Assembly: GCA_022842065.1 (NCBI GenBank)
Contig: JALHQH010000002.1
Span: 96,199 to 160,198 of the forward strand
From: Caldilineaceae bacterium
GTDB lineage: Bacteria > Chloroflexota > Anaerolineae > Caldilineales > Caldilineaceae
DNA length: 64,000 bases
Reading direction: 5' to 3'
The position numbers were made by a program, and so were the translations under genes. Shown here in pieces: positions 1 through 8,981 of this stretch. A model generated the notes under the pieces. That model ran no database searches and had not been told where the DNA came from. It worked only from the letters and a program-made list of their open reading frames with translations. Every line of letters starts with the position of its first letter. Position 1 is the first letter of the stretch.

Positions 1-73
1 GACCATGCCCGATTCCTGGCAATATCCCACCCCCGCCCCCACGAATCCGGAACAGTATTGGCTTGAGCAGTAG
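1..73 (+). CDS. C-terminal end of an upstream gene, probably peptide-binding lipoprotein
   Basis: An open frame entering from the left edge (frame starting at base 2) ends at a TAG at 71-73 after about 23 codons, with the tail reading ...PTNPEQYWLEQ. Its position directly ahead of two Opp/Dpp permeases and two ATPases fits the usual place of the substrate-binding protein of this transporter. Too little is present to confirm the family, so the function is inferred from context only. Confidence 0.4.
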   Translation, partial: TMPDSWQYPTPAPTNPEQYWLEQ

Positions 74-78
74 GTAGG

Positions 79-155
79 ATGCGTAAAACGTAAAACGTGA
101 TGCGTAAAATGCTGGACAGCACCATTACGTTTTACGTTTTACGTTTTACGTTTTA
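79..155. repeat. Inverted array of short acgttttacg/gatgcgt units
   Basis: A left arm built from gatgcgtaaaacgtaaaacg units and a right arm built from acgttttacg units can pair with each other across a short spacer (ctggacagcaccatt). The same units recur at 2358-2473 in the next spacer of this operon. It lies just upstream of the oppB ribosome binding site (agagg) and could act as a transcript-stabilising or attenuating hairpin, or be a dispersed genomic repeat. No CRISPR-type spacers are present. Confidence 0.75.
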
Positions 156-171
156 AAGATATAGAGGTTCT

Positions 172-1158
172 ATGCTCCAATTTATTCTCCGGCGGATCAT
201 CTTTTTGATTCCAACGTTGATTGCAATTTCGCTGGTGGTCTTCGTGATCATTCAGCTGCCTCCTGGCGATTACTTGACGACGCTGGTGGCGGCGATGGCG
301 TCACAGGGGGAAAATGTTGACCAGTCGGCACTGAACGCGCTGCGCGAACGGTATGGACTCGGCCAGCCGATCTATGTCCAATATTGGAAGTGGATCTCAG
401 GGATTGTGCTGCGCGGTGACTTTGGGCGGTCATTTGGCTGGAATATGCCGGTTGCCGATCTGATCTGGGGGCGCTTGGCGCTGACCTTTGTGCTCTCGCT
501 CGTTACCCTGCTCTTTGTCTGGATTGTCTCCTTTCCGATTGGGGTCTATTCGGCGGTGCGCCAATATTCACCCGGCGATTATATTGCCACCTTTTTCGGC
601 TTTCTCGGCGTGGCGACCCCCAGCTTTCTGTTAGCGCTGGTGTTGATGTACGTAGCCTTTAAATATTTCAACCAGAGCGTGGGTGGCCTCTTTTCGCCCG
701 AATACCAGGAAGCGCCCTGGAATATGGACAAGGTCTGGGATCTGCTGGGGCACATCTGGATCCCGGTGATTATCATTGGCATGGAAGGGACCGCGGGCTT
801 GATCCGCATTATGCGTGCCAATCTACTGGATGAATTGCGCAAACCCTATGTCGTGACCGCCCGCGCCAAGGGGCTGCCGGAATGGAAGCTGTTGCTGAAA
901 TACCCAGTACGTGTCGCCCTCAACCCCTTTATCAGCACGGTGGGGTGGGTTTTGCCGGCGTTGGTCTCTGGCTCGGCGATTGTCTCGATTGTGCTCAGTT
1001 TGCCCACTACCGGCCCGATTCTGTTACGCGCCTTACTGTCGCAAGATATGTATCTGGCCGCCAGTTTCCTGCTCATGTTGAGCGTTTTGACGGTGATCGG
1101 CACCCTGCTTTCCGATCTGTTGCTGGCATGGCTGGATCCACGGATTCGATATGAGTAA
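172..1158 (+). CDS. oppB: Peptide ABC transporter permease, OppB/DppB type
   Basis: A 328-residue inner-membrane protein with the family opening (MLQFILRRIIFLIPTLI) and about six hydrophobic segments. The cytoplasmic EAA-type loop near residues 215-250 (LLDELRKPYVVTARAKGLPE) is the site that docks the ATPase. The C-terminus ends in the typical LDPRIRYE. It forms half of the membrane channel for importing oligopeptides or dipeptides, pairing with the next gene. An agagg ribosome binding site precedes the ATG. The length is normal for the family. The exact substrate cannot be told from the sequence. Confidence 0.93.
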   Translation: MLQFILRRIIFLIPTLIAISLVVFVIIQLPPGDYLTTLVAAMASQGENVDQSALNALRERYGLGQPIYVQYWKWISGIVLRGDFGRSFGWNMPVADLIWGRLALTFVLSLVTLLFVWIVSFPIGVYSAVRQYSPGDYIATFFGFLGVATPSFLLALVLMYVAFKYFNQSVGGLFSPEYQEAPWNMDKVWDLLGHIWIPVIIIGMEGTAGLIRIMRANLLDELRKPYVVTARAKGLPEWKLLLKYPVRVALNPFISTVGWVLPALVSGSAIVSIVLSLPTTGPILLRALLSQDMYLAASFLLMLSVLTVIGTLLSDLLLAWLDPRIRYE

Positions 1159-1199
1159 AGCGACGACCGTCGTCGGTCGTTATGAAGTAAAGGATAGTT

Positions 1200-2357
1200 A
1201 TGGCAACTGATGTTCAACCGTTGGCACCAGGCAATGTGAATGCCAGTGCACGCCCACAGCCACCAGAAAGCCGCGTGCAGGTCGCATCACAGTGGAAGTT
1301 GATGTGGTGGAAGTTCCGCCGCCACAAGGCCGCGATGATCGGCGCGGTGATCACGATCTTGATCTACCTGGTGGTGCTCTTTGCCGAGTTTTTGGCCCCC
1401 TTTGACACTGAGCGCTTTAGCGCGCAGCATACTTATGCGCCCCCACAGCCGCTGCATCTTTTCGAAACAGATGCCACTGGTACGCGCTTCAATCCGTACG
1501 TCAACGGCTACACAGTGGAGATCGACCAAGTGGCGTTGCGCCGCACCTTTGTCGTGGATGAAACAAGCAAGTACTATGTTAATTTCTTTGTAGAAGGCGC
1601 GCCCTACAAGCTGCTCGGCTTCTATGAGACCAACATCCACCTCATTGCGCCGGAAGATCCAACCGCGCCCATGTATCTGCTGGGGGCCGACCGCTTGGGG
1701 CGCGATCTCTTTAGCCGCATGATCCTGGGTACGCGCATCTCAATGACGATTGGCCTGGTCGGGGTGGCAATGAGCTTTGTCTTTGGCATTTTACTGGGCG
1801 GCATTTCCGGCTTTTATAGCGGTGCCACCGACAACCTGATCCAGCGTGTGATCGAATTTATTCGCTCGATCCCACAGATTCCGCTGTTGATGGCGTTGGC
1901 CGCGGCGGTACCCACCACCTGGTCGGTGCAGCGCACCTATTTTATGATCACCGTGATCCTCGCCTTTGTCGGCTGGACGGGATTGGCCCGCGTGATTCGC
2001 GGGCGCTTCCTGGCCATGCGCGCCGAGGACTTTGTGCTGGCCGCGCGGCTCGACGGTTCACCGGAACTGCGCACGATCTGGAAACATATGGTGCCCTCCT
2101 TCTTCAGTCACATTATCGCTTCGCTGACCCTGGCCGTACCAGGGATGATCATCTCGGAAACTGCCCTGAGCTTCTTGGGCCTGGGGCTGCGCGCCCCCGC
2201 CGTCAGTTGGGGCGTACTGCTCCAAGAAGCGCAAAATATTCGCTCAGTCGCCACCGCCCCCTGGCTGATGATCCCAGCCCTCGCCGTGATCGTCACCGTG
2301 CTCTCGCTCAACTTCCTAGGCGACGGCCTGCGCGACGCCGCCGATCCATATCGTTAG
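1200..2357 (+). CDS. oppC: Peptide ABC transporter permease, OppC/DppC type, with large extracytoplasmic insert
   Basis: A 385-residue permease. An N-terminal cytoplasmic tail with WWKFRRHKAAMIG leads into the first membrane helix. It is followed by an unusually long region of about 130 residues outside the membrane (roughly residues 70-155), then five further helices. The EAA loop (FLAMRAEDFVLAARLDGSP) is near residues 265-285, and the end LGDGLRDAADPYR is typical of OppC. Most OppC proteins are about 300 residues, so the insert explains the extra length. An aaagga site lies 5 bases before the ATG. It partners with OppB. Confidence 0.93.
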   Translation: MATDVQPLAPGNVNASARPQPPESRVQVASQWKLMWWKFRRHKAAMIGAVITILIYLVVLFAEFLAPFDTERFSAQHTYAPPQPLHLFETDATGTRFNPYVNGYTVEIDQVALRRTFVVDETSKYYVNFFVEGAPYKLLGFYETNIHLIAPEDPTAPMYLLGADRLGRDLFSRMILGTRISMTIGLVGVAMSFVFGILLGGISGFYSGATDNLIQRVIEFIRSIPQIPLLMALAAAVPTTWSVQRTYFMITVILAFVGWTGLARVIRGRFLAMRAEDFVLAARLDGSPELRTIWKHMVPSFFSHIIASLTLAVPGMIISETALSFLGLGLRAPAVSWGVLLQEAQNIRSVATAPWLMIPALAVIVTVLSLNFLGDGLRDAADPYR

Positions 2358-2473
2358 TGATGCGTGATGCGTGAAACGTAAAACGTGAAACGTGAAACGT
2401 AATTCTGTACAGGCGCAGGTATCACGCATCACGCATCACGTTTTACGCATCACGTTTCACGCATCACGCATCA
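2358..2473. repeat. Second inverted array of gatgcgt/acgttttacg units
   Basis: Immediately after the oppC stop come units of gatgcgtgatgcgtgaaacg type. After a short spacer (ttctgtacaggcgcaggt) come their inverse complements (acgcatcacgcatcacg, acgttttacg). The arms can fold into a long hairpin. The oppD ATG at 2490 has no obvious Shine-Dalgarno sequence and sits only 17 bases beyond the array, so the structure may influence oppD translation. Shares its units with 79-155. Confidence 0.75.
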
Positions 2474-2489
2474 CCAATCACTCTATCCC

Positions 2490-3545
2490 ATGGCACAAAA
2501 CGAACTACTCATCGAGATCAAAAATCTCAAAACCCATTTTTTTACTGACGAAGGCATTGTCCGGGCCGTCGATGGGGTTGATCTGACGATCTATCGCAAC
2601 AAGACCCTGTGCATTGTCGGCGAGAGCGGCTGTGGCAAGAGCATCACGGCGCGCTCGATTCTGCAGATTGTGGACCCACCAGGGCGCGTCATTGGCGGCG
2701 AAATGCTCTACCATCGCCAGGGGCAGGATGGTCAGCGCGAGGTGATCGATCTGGCGCAACTCCACCCGCGTGGGCGGCTGATCCGTGACATTCGTGGCAA
2801 AGACATCTCTATGATCTTCCAAGAGCCGATGACTTCACTCAGCCCGATCCATACCATCGGCGACCAGATCACGGAAGTGATCCGGCTGCATACAGCGCTG
2901 AGCAAAGAGGCGGCCAAAGAACGGGCGATTGAACTGCTGCGCCGTGTCGGCATTCCACGCCCGGCGGAACGCTTTGACAACTATGCCTTTCAACTCAGTG
3001 GCGGCATGCGTCAACGGGTGATGATCGCGATGGCGCTCTCGTGCAATCCGGCCCTGCTGATTGCCGATGAACCCACTACTGCCGTCGATGTCACAATCCA
3101 AGCGCAGATCCTCGAATTGTTGCTCGAGTTACAGGGTGAATTTGGCATGGGCATTGTCCTGATCACCCATGACCTGGGGGTCGTCGCCGAGATGGCCGAC
3201 GATGTGGCGGTGATGTATCTGGGCCGGGTTGCCGAACAAGGCGATGTTGACTCGATCTTCTATGATCCCAAACACCCTTATACGCAAGCGCTGTTGCGGT
3301 CGATCCCCAAACTACGCGGGCGCAAAGCGCGCGAACGGCTCGACTCGATCGAAGGCATGGTGCCGGACCCACTCAACCGCTCGCCGGGTTGCCCCTTCTG
3401 GCCGCGCTGTGACGAATTCATGGCCGGCAAGTGTGATGTAATCGTGCCGGGGCGGATCGAGTTGGCAGAGGGGCGGGACGTGCGCTGTTTGCTCTATGGT
3501 GATGTCGGCGAAGTTGAACCGGCAGTCGTGGCCCAAAAAGGATAG
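2490..3545 (+). CDS. oppD: Peptide ABC transporter ATPase, OppD/DppD type
   Basis: A 351-residue ATP-binding protein. Walker A GESGCGKS is near residue 45, the Q-loop in [12 protein letters not shown] near 110, the signature LSGGMRQR near 170, Walker [13 protein letters not shown] near 190 and the switch His in LITHDLG near 225. The C-terminal oligopeptide-transporter extension is present, with its cysteines in [13 protein letters not shown]. It energises peptide uptake through OppB/OppC together with OppF. No clear ribosome binding site is seen before the ATG. Confidence 0.94.
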   Translation: MAQNELLIEIKNLKTHFFTDEGIVRAVDGVDLTIYRNKTLCIVGESGCGKSITARSILQIVDPPGRVIGGEMLYHRQGQDGQREVIDLAQLHPRGRLIRDIRGKDISMIFQEPMTSLSPIHTIGDQITEVIRLHTALSKEAAKERAIELLRRVGIPRPAERFDNYAFQLSGGMRQRVMIAMALSCNPALLIADEPTTAVDVTIQAQILELLLELQGEFGMGIVLITHDLGVVAEMADDVAVMYLGRVAEQGDVDSIFYDPKHPYTQALLRSIPKLRGRKARERLDSIEGMVPDPLNRSPGCPFWPRCDEFMAGKCDVIVPGRIELAEGRDVRCLLYGDVGEVEPAVVAQKG

Positions 3546-3560
3546 ACCCGAAAAGGATAG

Positions 3561-4499
3561 ATGATGAGTGAGCAGAGTAACGGTACAATAGACCAGAATG
3601 GGCACCAAAACGGGCAACAGCGTCAGCACACAGAGACGCTGCTGGAGGTCAATCACCTGAAGATGCACTTCCCGATCAGTGCCGGCTTCTTTCGCCGTGT
3701 CATCGGCCATGTCAAAGCGGTGGATGATGTCAGCTTTGCGATTCAACGGGGCGAGACGCTGGGCTTGGTGGGCGAGAGTGGCTGTGGCAAAACCACGGCC
3801 GGCCGTTGCATCCTGCGCGCCTACAAACCGACCAGCGGCGAGATCCTCTATCGCACACCCAGTGGTGAAGCGGTCGATCTGGCCCAGTTATCGGAAGGGG
3901 CGCTAAAGCCTTACCGGCAGCAGATCCGCATGGTCTTTCAAGATCCCTTTTCGTCGCTGAACCCGCGCATGCCAGTGGTCGATATTGTGGGCGATCCACT
4001 CAAGATCAACCGCATTGCCAGCGGCAAAGAGTTGGAAGATCGAGTGGCTGTGCTCTTGCGCAAGGTCGGCTTACGCCCCGAATATATGCGCCGCTATCCG
4101 CATGCCTTTAGCGGTGGCGAACGGCAGCGGGTTGGCATCGCCCGTGCCCTGGCCCTCGATCCACGGCTGATCGTCGCTGATGAAGCGGTCTCCGCGCTGG
4201 ATGTCTCGGTCCGCGCCCAGATCCTGAACCTGATGCAGGATCTGCAAGAGGAGTTGCGCCTCACCTACCTTTTTGTTTCCCACGATTTAAGCGTCATCGA
4301 ATATGTCTGTGACCGCGTGGTGGTCATGTATGTGGGCAAAATTGTCGAGATTGCGGAGACGGATGAGCTCTTTCATAACCCACAACATCCGTATAGTGAA
4401 GCATTACTCTCAGCCGTCCCCAAGCCGGACCCACGCCAACGCCGGCGCCGCCAGCGCATTGTGCTCGAAGGCGATGTGGTGGTTGATCTACACGATTAG
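3561..4499 (+). CDS. oppF: Peptide ABC transporter ATPase, OppF/DppF type, 3' end cropped
   Basis: A 312-residue ATPase with Walker A GESGCGKT near residue 74, Q-loop [14 protein letters not shown], signature [15 protein letters not shown], Walker [13 protein letters not shown] and switch [12 protein letters not shown]. The usual family tail after LEGDV continues with a proline-rich, cysteine-containing segment. Here LEGDV is followed by only VVDLHD and a stop, so the C-terminal extension is missing. The last 26 bases overlap the start of a small membrane-protein gene, which suggests a deletion that joined the two. Two adjacent ATGs (3561, 3564) follow an aaagga site. Core catalytic motifs are intact, so it may still work. 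Confidence 0.92.
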   Translation: MMSEQSNGTIDQNGHQNGQQRQHTETLLEVNHLKMHFPISAGFFRRVIGHVKAVDDVSFAIQRGETLGLVGESGCGKTTAGRCILRAYKPTSGEILYRTPSGEAVDLAQLSEGALKPYRQQIRMVFQDPFSSLNPRMPVVDIVGDPLKINRIASGKELEDRVAVLLRKVGLRPEYMRRYPHAFSGGERQRVGIARALALDPRLIVADEAVSALDVSVRAQILNLMQDLQEELRLTYLFVSHDLSVIEYVCDRVVVMYVGKIVEIAETDELFHNPQHPYSEALLSAVPKPDPRQRRRRQRIVLEGDVVVDLHD

Positions 4500-4785
4500 C
4501 TGGCTGGCCGGCAGTGCGTTAGCACTCTGGTTGATCCTGCAACTGCGCATTAATCTGATTGACATTAACAATGCCCTGGGCTGGGGTCCTTGGATCCTAA
4601 TCGGCATTGATAAATTTGGGTTTTTGCTCCTGGGCTTGGGCTGGTTGGTTGGCGTCTTTGCGCTGGAGGTGTATCTACGGCGCAGCCCAAGTTGGCAACC
4701 GTTATTGCGTCGTGGCATGCAAAGTTTGTTGATCATCGGCTTGGCACTAGCTGCCTCTTATTTGCTACAGTGGCTCTTAATTTGA
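4474..4785 (+). CDS. Small hydrophobic membrane protein, unknown
   Basis: A 103-residue frame beginning [14 protein letters not shown] inside the end of oppF in another frame. It holds three clear membrane segments (about residues 3-22, 40-64 and 78-102), with a short basic loop containing [15 protein letters not shown] between the last two. Family not recognised. The frame stays open upstream to about 4303, but that part is antisense-like noise over oppF, so the ATG at 4474 is preferred. Coupled to oppF by overlap. Confidence 0.6.
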   Translation: MWWLIYTISWLAGSALALWLILQLRINLIDINNALGWGPWILIGIDKFGFLLLGLGWLVGVFALEVYLRRSPSWQPLLRRGMQSLLIIGLALAASYLLQWLLI

Positions 4786-5421
4786 AGAGAAATAATACTG
4801 CAAATTTTACTGAGGCTTAATTTTACAAATGCCGTAGAGTAGGTTATAATACCTCAAGGTAGCCGACCCCAATTGGGGTCGGCAATTCCATTACACGAAG
4901 CAGTTTTCGACGGTGCTGGGCCTTGAACGCTGCGTAATCAATAAGTTAGCACTCGTCACCGCCATTCGGCGGTGATTTATATTGTATTGGCCGAATGAAA
5001 ACTATTCAGCCTGTGCGCGCTGCAGCCGTGATGCGGCGGCGAGTCATCGGGTGCCCCTAGGGCGCGCAATGCACGAGAGGCTGAATAGTTACGCCGAATG
5101 AAACAAAATGCGATGCGTGCATAGACAAGATAAAGCCCAAACGTACAACTAAAGTATAGTTGGTTTGAAACAAAAGGGGCATCGATTTCGTTTCATTGGC
5201 AAGCATAGCCGTCAGCCTCAATCACCATTGCCTGTTACCAAAGCCGCCGCGCTCCCTACGGCCAAGCAGCTTTACCAATAGCGTAGTGGTTCACAGTAAA
5301 TGCCGATTTCAACCGTTTTGCTCATTTCCAGCCCTTGGCCACTGTTCATGGGATGCTGCCTCCTATCCCACAGCCCGCCACTTGCTGCAGATGAGCATCG
5401 TTTTATTTTGAGAGAAGAGTC
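4786..5421. other. Intergenic region with hairpins, no convincing gene
   Basis: This stretch of about 636 bases ahead of greA holds a perfect 22-base palindrome at 4862-4883 (gccgacccc arm) and a hairpin at 4956-4975 (tcaccgcc/ggcggtga) followed by a T/A-rich stretch, which may be a terminator. It also holds the inverted-repeat element at 4990-5103. A small open frame at 5196-5411 has no recognisable features. A gagagaag ribosome binding site lies just before greA. No tRNA-like structure was found by eye. Confidence 0.5.
4990..5103. mobile_element. Putative small inverted-repeat element with direct-repeat flanks
   Basis: A 13-base inverted repeat (aactattcagcct at 5000-5012, aggctgaatagtt at 5078-5090) encloses a GC-rich centre. 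The block is bracketed by an 11-base direct repeat, gccgaatgaaa, at 4990-5000 and 5093-5103. This is the pattern of a non-autonomous insertion with target duplication, although the inverted repeats do not meet the direct repeats exactly on the right. It could instead be a structured regulatory hairpin. Confidence 0.4.
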
Positions 5422-5898
5422 ATGAGTAACGATCAACCAGTTTATTTGACCGAAGATGGTCTACACAAGATCAAAGAAGAGTTAGAGTACCTCACCACCA
5501 CCCGCCGTCGCGAAGTGGCCCAGATGATCGCCGAAGCGAAGGCCGAAGGCGACATCAGTGAAAATGCAGGGTATGATGAGGCCAAAACCGCCCAAGGCTT
5601 CCTGGAAGGGCGCATTCGCGAGCTGGAAAATATCCTTAAGCGTGCCCAGGTGATCAAGGAAGATATGGGCAAACAGAATGTCGTCTCGATCGGGCGCACG
5701 GTAATCGTGCGTGAGGTCGATACCGACTTTGACGAGACCTACACCATCGTGGGTTCGTTGGAGGCAGACCCGGCGAATGGCCGCGTCAGCAACGAAAGCC
5801 CAATGGGGAAAGCGCTGCTGGGCAAAAAGGTTGGCGCCAAAGTAGTGGTCGACTCGCCTGGTGGTAAGATCAAGTTCGAGATTGTCAAGCTGGAGTAA
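5422..5898 (+). CDS. greA: Transcription elongation factor GreA
   Basis: A 158-residue protein of normal family length. The N-terminal antiparallel coiled coil spans about residues 8-78 and carries the acidic tip GDISENAGYDEAK (about 43-55). The acidic residues there reach the RNA polymerase active site and promote cleavage of backtracked transcripts. The C-terminal FKBP-like globular domain follows (VSIGRTVIVREV... to SPGGKIKFEIVKLE) and includes the conserved SNESPMGKALLGKKVG stretch. A gagagaag site precedes the ATG. A strong terminator follows, so it is probably transcribed alone from the preceding spacer. Confidence 0.97.
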   Translation: MSNDQPVYLTEDGLHKIKEELEYLTTTRRREVAQMIAEAKAEGDISENAGYDEAKTAQGFLEGRIRELENILKRAQVIKEDMGKQNVVSIGRTVIVREVDTDFDETYTIVGSLEADPANGRVSNESPMGKALLGKKVGAKVVVDSPGGKIKFEIVKLE

Positions 5899-5940
5899 AA
5901 CGCTGACCAAGCAGACAATCGTCACGAAACGATCAACACC

Positions 5941-5985
5941 AGTGCGTATGGACAACCAGCCTTCTGTCCATACGCACTTTTTTTT
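5941..5985 (+). terminator. Intrinsic terminator of greA
   Basis: A perfect 13-base stem (agtgcgtatggac / gtccatacgcact) with a 12-base loop is followed directly by a run of T residues, the textbook form of a factor-independent terminator. Confidence 0.93.
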
Positions 5986-6099
5986 GTGTGCCCTGTCTCT
6001 GCTATACTGGGACAGCCGACGACTGACGCGCCCAAGGGGCACCTGCGCCTGACGACCGTCGTCCCGTGTCAACCCATCACCCAATAAAGGAATTTGCTC

Positions 6100-7671
6100 G
6101 TGAGTGAGACAACCCATCCCCTCTTTGATCCAGCGAACCTGACTGACCAGGAGCGCGCGCGGCTGCATAACTTGCAGACGTTGCTTGATGCCGGGATTGA
6201 TCCTTATCCGGCGCGCGTTGAACGGACACATACGATTGCAGCTGCGCGCGCCTTACATGCCGAACAACTTCAGGCCGGAGCCGATGAGGCCGGACAAAGT
6301 GAGGCCGAGCCGGTGGTAAGTGTCACAGGGCGGTTGAAGCGCATCCGCGTGATGGGTAAAATGAGCTTTGCCGATCTGGAAGATGGCACCGGCCAGATCC
6401 AGATTGTGCTGCGCCGCGATGATCTGCCCGAAGGGTGGTACAACGACATCTGGAAGCGGGCGATTGATCTGGGTGACTTTATTGGGGTCACCGGACCATT
6501 AACGGTGACCAAGACGGGTGAGTTGAGTGTCGAGGCGCGCCAGGTCCAATTCCTGAGCAAGATGCTCAAGCCGATGCCCGACAAGTGGCATGGGGTGCGC
6601 GATCAAGAGAAGCGCTATCGCCGCCGTTATGTTGATCTGATCGCCAACCAGGAAGCGCGCGATCTATTTCGCACCCGCGCGGCGATTGTGCGCGGCTTGC
6701 GTGACTATCTGGATGGTGCGGATTTTCTAGAGGTGGAGACGCCGATCCTACAGCCGGTCTATGGCGGTGCGGCGGCCAAGCCCTTTGTCACCCACCACAA
6801 CCAGTTGCACCAGGATCTCTATCTGCGCATCAGCTTTGAACTTTACCTGAAGCGGCTGATCGTGGGCGGCTTTGATCGGGTCTATGAGATTGGCCGCGAC
6901 TTCCGTAACGAAGGGGTCAGTTTCAAGCACAACCCCGAATTTACGCAGTTAGAATTCTACGAGGCCTACGCCGATTACCAGGATGTCATGCGCCGCACCG
7001 AGGAGATGGTCGCCTTTGTGGCTCAGCGCGTGTTGGGGACACTCAACATCACTTGGGGCGAACACCAGATTAGTCTGAACCCGCCGTGGCAGCGCATTCG
7101 CCTGCGCGACGCGATTCTCGACGCGTCGGATATCGACTATGAAGCCTTTCCCGATGCCGATTCACTGCGTACGGAGATGCAGCGGATAGGCATGAAGCCG
7201 GACCCGAAGAGCAATTGGGGCAAACTGGTCGATAGCCTGCTCTCACGCTTTGTCGAGCCGAATTTGATCCAGCCGACCTTTCTGATCGACTATCCACTCG
7301 ATGTCAGCCCCTTAGCCAAGGGATCACCGGATAACCCGCGCCAGGTCGAGCGCTTTGAGGGCTTTTTAGCCGGCATGGAACTCTGCAACGCCTTTAGCGA
7401 GATCAACGACGCCCAGGATCAGCTCCAGCGCTTTGTCGACGAAAATTACCGCGCCCGCCACGGCGACGACGAGGCCCATCCGATTGATGAGGATTACATC
7501 GAAGCGCTCTCCTATGGCATGCCCCCCACCGGCGGCTTCGGCATGGGCGTCGACCGGCTGACCATGCTCCTCACCGGCAAGGATACGATCCGCGAGGTTA
7601 TTCTCTTCCCGCACTTACGCACGGTGAAGGACGGGGAGGAAGCGGCAGCAGAAGAAGGGACTGGAGAATAA
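6100..7671 (+). CDS. lysS: Lysyl-tRNA synthetase, class II
   Basis: This protein charges tRNA-Lys. The anticodon-binding OB fold is N-terminal (VSVTGRLKRIRVMGKMSFADLEDGTGQIQ, about residues 70-100). The class II core follows: motif 1 around FLEVETPILQP, motif 2 around RVYEIGRDFRNEGVSFKHNPEFTQ and motif 3 PTGGFGMGVDRLTMLLTG near the end. The GTG at 6100 is preferred because the ataaagga site ends 9 bases upstream; a TTG two codons earlier would sit too close. About 523 residues, normal length. Often found near greA in bacteria. Confidence 0.96.
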   Translation: MSETTHPLFDPANLTDQERARLHNLQTLLDAGIDPYPARVERTHTIAAARALHAEQLQAGADEAGQSEAEPVVSVTGRLKRIRVMGKMSFADLEDGTGQIQIVLRRDDLPEGWYNDIWKRAIDLGDFIGVTGPLTVTKTGELSVEARQVQFLSKMLKPMPDKWHGVRDQEKRYRRRYVDLIANQEARDLFRTRAAIVRGLRDYLDGADFLEVETPILQPVYGGAAAKPFVTHHNQLHQDLYLRISFELYLKRLIVGGFDRVYEIGRDFRNEGVSFKHNPEFTQLEFYEAYADYQDVMRRTEEMVAFVAQRVLGTLNITWGEHQISLNPPWQRIRLRDAILDASDIDYEAFPDADSLRTEMQRIGMKPDPKSNWGKLVDSLLSRFVEPNLIQPTFLIDYPLDVSPLAKGSPDNPRQVERFEGFLAGMELCNAFSEINDAQDQLQRFVDENYRARHGDDEAHPIDEDYIEALSYGMPPTGGFGMGVDRLTMLLTGKDTIREVILFPHLRTVKDGEEAAAEEGTGE

Positions 7672-7680
7672 GAAAAGTTC

Positions 7681-7722
7681 AGAGAGCGCAATCATTGATG
7701 GTAAACAATGATTGCGCTCTCT
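7681..7722. terminator. Hairpin between convergent lysS and toxin-antitoxin genes
   Basis: A perfect 17-base stem (agagagcgcaatcattg / caatgattgcgctctct) with an 8-base loop starts 9 bases after the lysS stop. There is no T run on the plus side. On the minus side the stem is followed by cttttctt, so it may end transcripts from both directions. Confidence 0.75.
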
Positions 7723-7849
7723 GCAATCAATCAGCCTGCGACCCGCGCTGTTTTAGCGCCGCCATTCGCAAAGTTTTTTCACCCACTGTCTTTAGCATGG
7801 AAAGACTTTGTATCTTTGCGAGATTGAATTGACCATTCACTTCGTCGTC

Positions 7850-8131
7850 TTATGCCAATTCAATCCGTAGCTGTTTGCCGACAGCACGCGCCAACCGATC
7901 CAATGACGCTAAGGTGATGGCCGTATTTGTCGGATCGAGTAACCGATCCACTTGCGTGCGACTAGTCTGCAAGCTCTCGGCCAATTGCGACTTGTTGATT
8001 TTGGTTGCTTCCATAATCTCAGCGAATTGTAATGCCAAGAGTCGTTTTAACGCACGCGCTGAAACTTCCTCCAAAATGCCTTCTTCGGCCAAAAAATCAT
8101 CAAAATTGCTGCCAGAATAAGGATTTGTCAT
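7850..8131 (-). CDS. HTH (XRE/HigA-like) antitoxin
   Basis: A 93-residue protein whose C-terminal half is a helix-turn-helix (about residues 30-85): FAEIMEATKINKSQLAESLQTSRTQVDRLLDP, then ASLDRLARAVGKQLRIEL. It would bind and neutralise the toxin encoded just upstream and repress the operon. Only one base separates it from the toxin stop, so the two are co-transcribed in toxin-first order, as in higBA systems. Confidence 0.82.
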   Translation of the reverse strand: MTNPYSGSNFDDFLAEEGILEEVSARALKRLLALQFAEIMEATKINKSQLAESLQTSRTQVDRLLDPTNTAITLASLDRLARAVGKQLRIELA

Positions 8132-8132
8132 G

Positions 8133-8480
8133 TTACGCTACTCCTTGCCACCACAAATTCTTCCGTCCTAGCGCCAAGGACATCTCAGCGCTAGGTGACT
8201 TCTTGATAAAGCCATGCAACAAGACCATCTCGGTTCTGCATACAGTAAAAAAGACGCGGGCAATACGCCCATCGCTTAGATGACTGCGCACTTCCCAAAG
8301 ATCAGCTTCAAGCTTCCGTACTAACGGCATACCCAGCGGCCAACGAAATTGCACCAGCTTGATATCTTCGCCGATTGCTGTACGATCCGCTTTATCCATT
8401 TCTTTCAACCACTCGCGAACCGGCTCGCGTCCGCTTGGATTGTGAAAGAAGATTACTTGTAGAATCGGCTGTCCATTCAT
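8133..8480 (-). CDS. RelE/HigB-type toxin (phage Gp49-like family)
   Basis: A protein of about 115 residues starting MNGQPILQVIFFHNPSGREPVREWLKEMD. The middle PLVRKLEADLWEVRSHLSDGRIARVFF and the end LLHGFIKKSPSAEMSLALGRK follow the Gp49-like/HigB pattern of ribosome-dependent mRNA interferases. The frame is open 12 codons further upstream, but the ATG at 8480 matches the family start. Pairs with the HTH gene. Toxin activity is inferred from family. Confidence 0.82.
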   Translation of the reverse strand: MNGQPILQVIFFHNPSGREPVREWLKEMDKADRTAIGEDIKLVQFRWPLGMPLVRKLEADLWEVRSHLSDGRIARVFFTVCRTEMVLLHGFIKKSPSAEMSLALGRKNLWWQGVA

Positions 8481-8751
8481 GCTTGCTAGTGTACCACATA
8501 TGGTGCAGCACGACAAGGGTCAAAAAGGTGGAACTGTGGAGAAAAGACAAGCGGCGTCATCACGTGGTGGCCTTCCCGTGACGTTTGTGGGTGAAACGCC
8601 GAACACAGAAATGAGGCGGTGAAGGGGGTGAAAGTACGACAACAAACCCAACGGATCAAGATTGTCCGAAGGAAGAACTTTGTTTCCCCCAGATCCCCTT
8701 CAATCGCCTCCATTTGATGTTCGCTACCAAGCGAAGATCACGTTGTGCTTG
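8481..8751. other. Gene-free spacer
   Basis: About 270 bases between the toxin gene and the next operon on the same strand. I see no gene, repeat or clear terminator here; short open frames in it have no recognisable features. Confidence 0.4.
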
Positions 8752-8979
8752 TTATGCTGCTAGGCGCTCTTCGACTCGTTGCCGCAAGACGATTAATTCC
8801 TCATGGTCAAAACTCTCTAATGCCAAAAGAAAAAACGAAAATGGTACTTGTAAGCGCACCATTCGCTCGGTTTTGAGTAGGTTTTGACGTAGCACATCGG
8901 CTAATTGAAGTGCGTCGTTCCATACATCGGCAGCACTCATGACTTCTGCCTCTGGTTCGTGTGCTGATTTTTGCATCAT
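8752..8979 (-). CDS. Small protein paired with PIN-domain gene, possible antitoxin
   Basis: About 75 residues, mostly helical, ending HEELIVLRQRVEERLAA. The start is set by a strong Shine-Dalgarno sequence (ggaggtga) 5 bases before the ATG at 8979; the sequence overlaps the stop of the preceding PIN gene, so the two are coupled. Family not recognised. By position it is probably the partner of the PIN protein, although antitoxins usually come first in such pairs. Confidence 0.6.
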   Translation of the reverse strand: MMQKSAHEPEAEVMSAADVWNDALQLADVLRQNLLKTERMVRLQVPFSFFLLALESFDHEELIVLRQRVEERLAA

Positions 8980-8981
8980 AA

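Noticed and set aside
2358..2489. CRISPR-like short repeats
   Set aside because: Units are 7-10 bases, inverted and contiguous, without unique spacers or cas genes.
4946..4954. CIRCE-like half site ttagcactc upstream of greA
   Set aside because: The second half (gagtgctaa at the right spacing) is missing; a hairpin arm lies there instead.
5196..5411. 71-codon open frame on the plus strand
   Set aside because: No motif, no clear ribosome binding site and an odd composition; most likely chance in the spacer.
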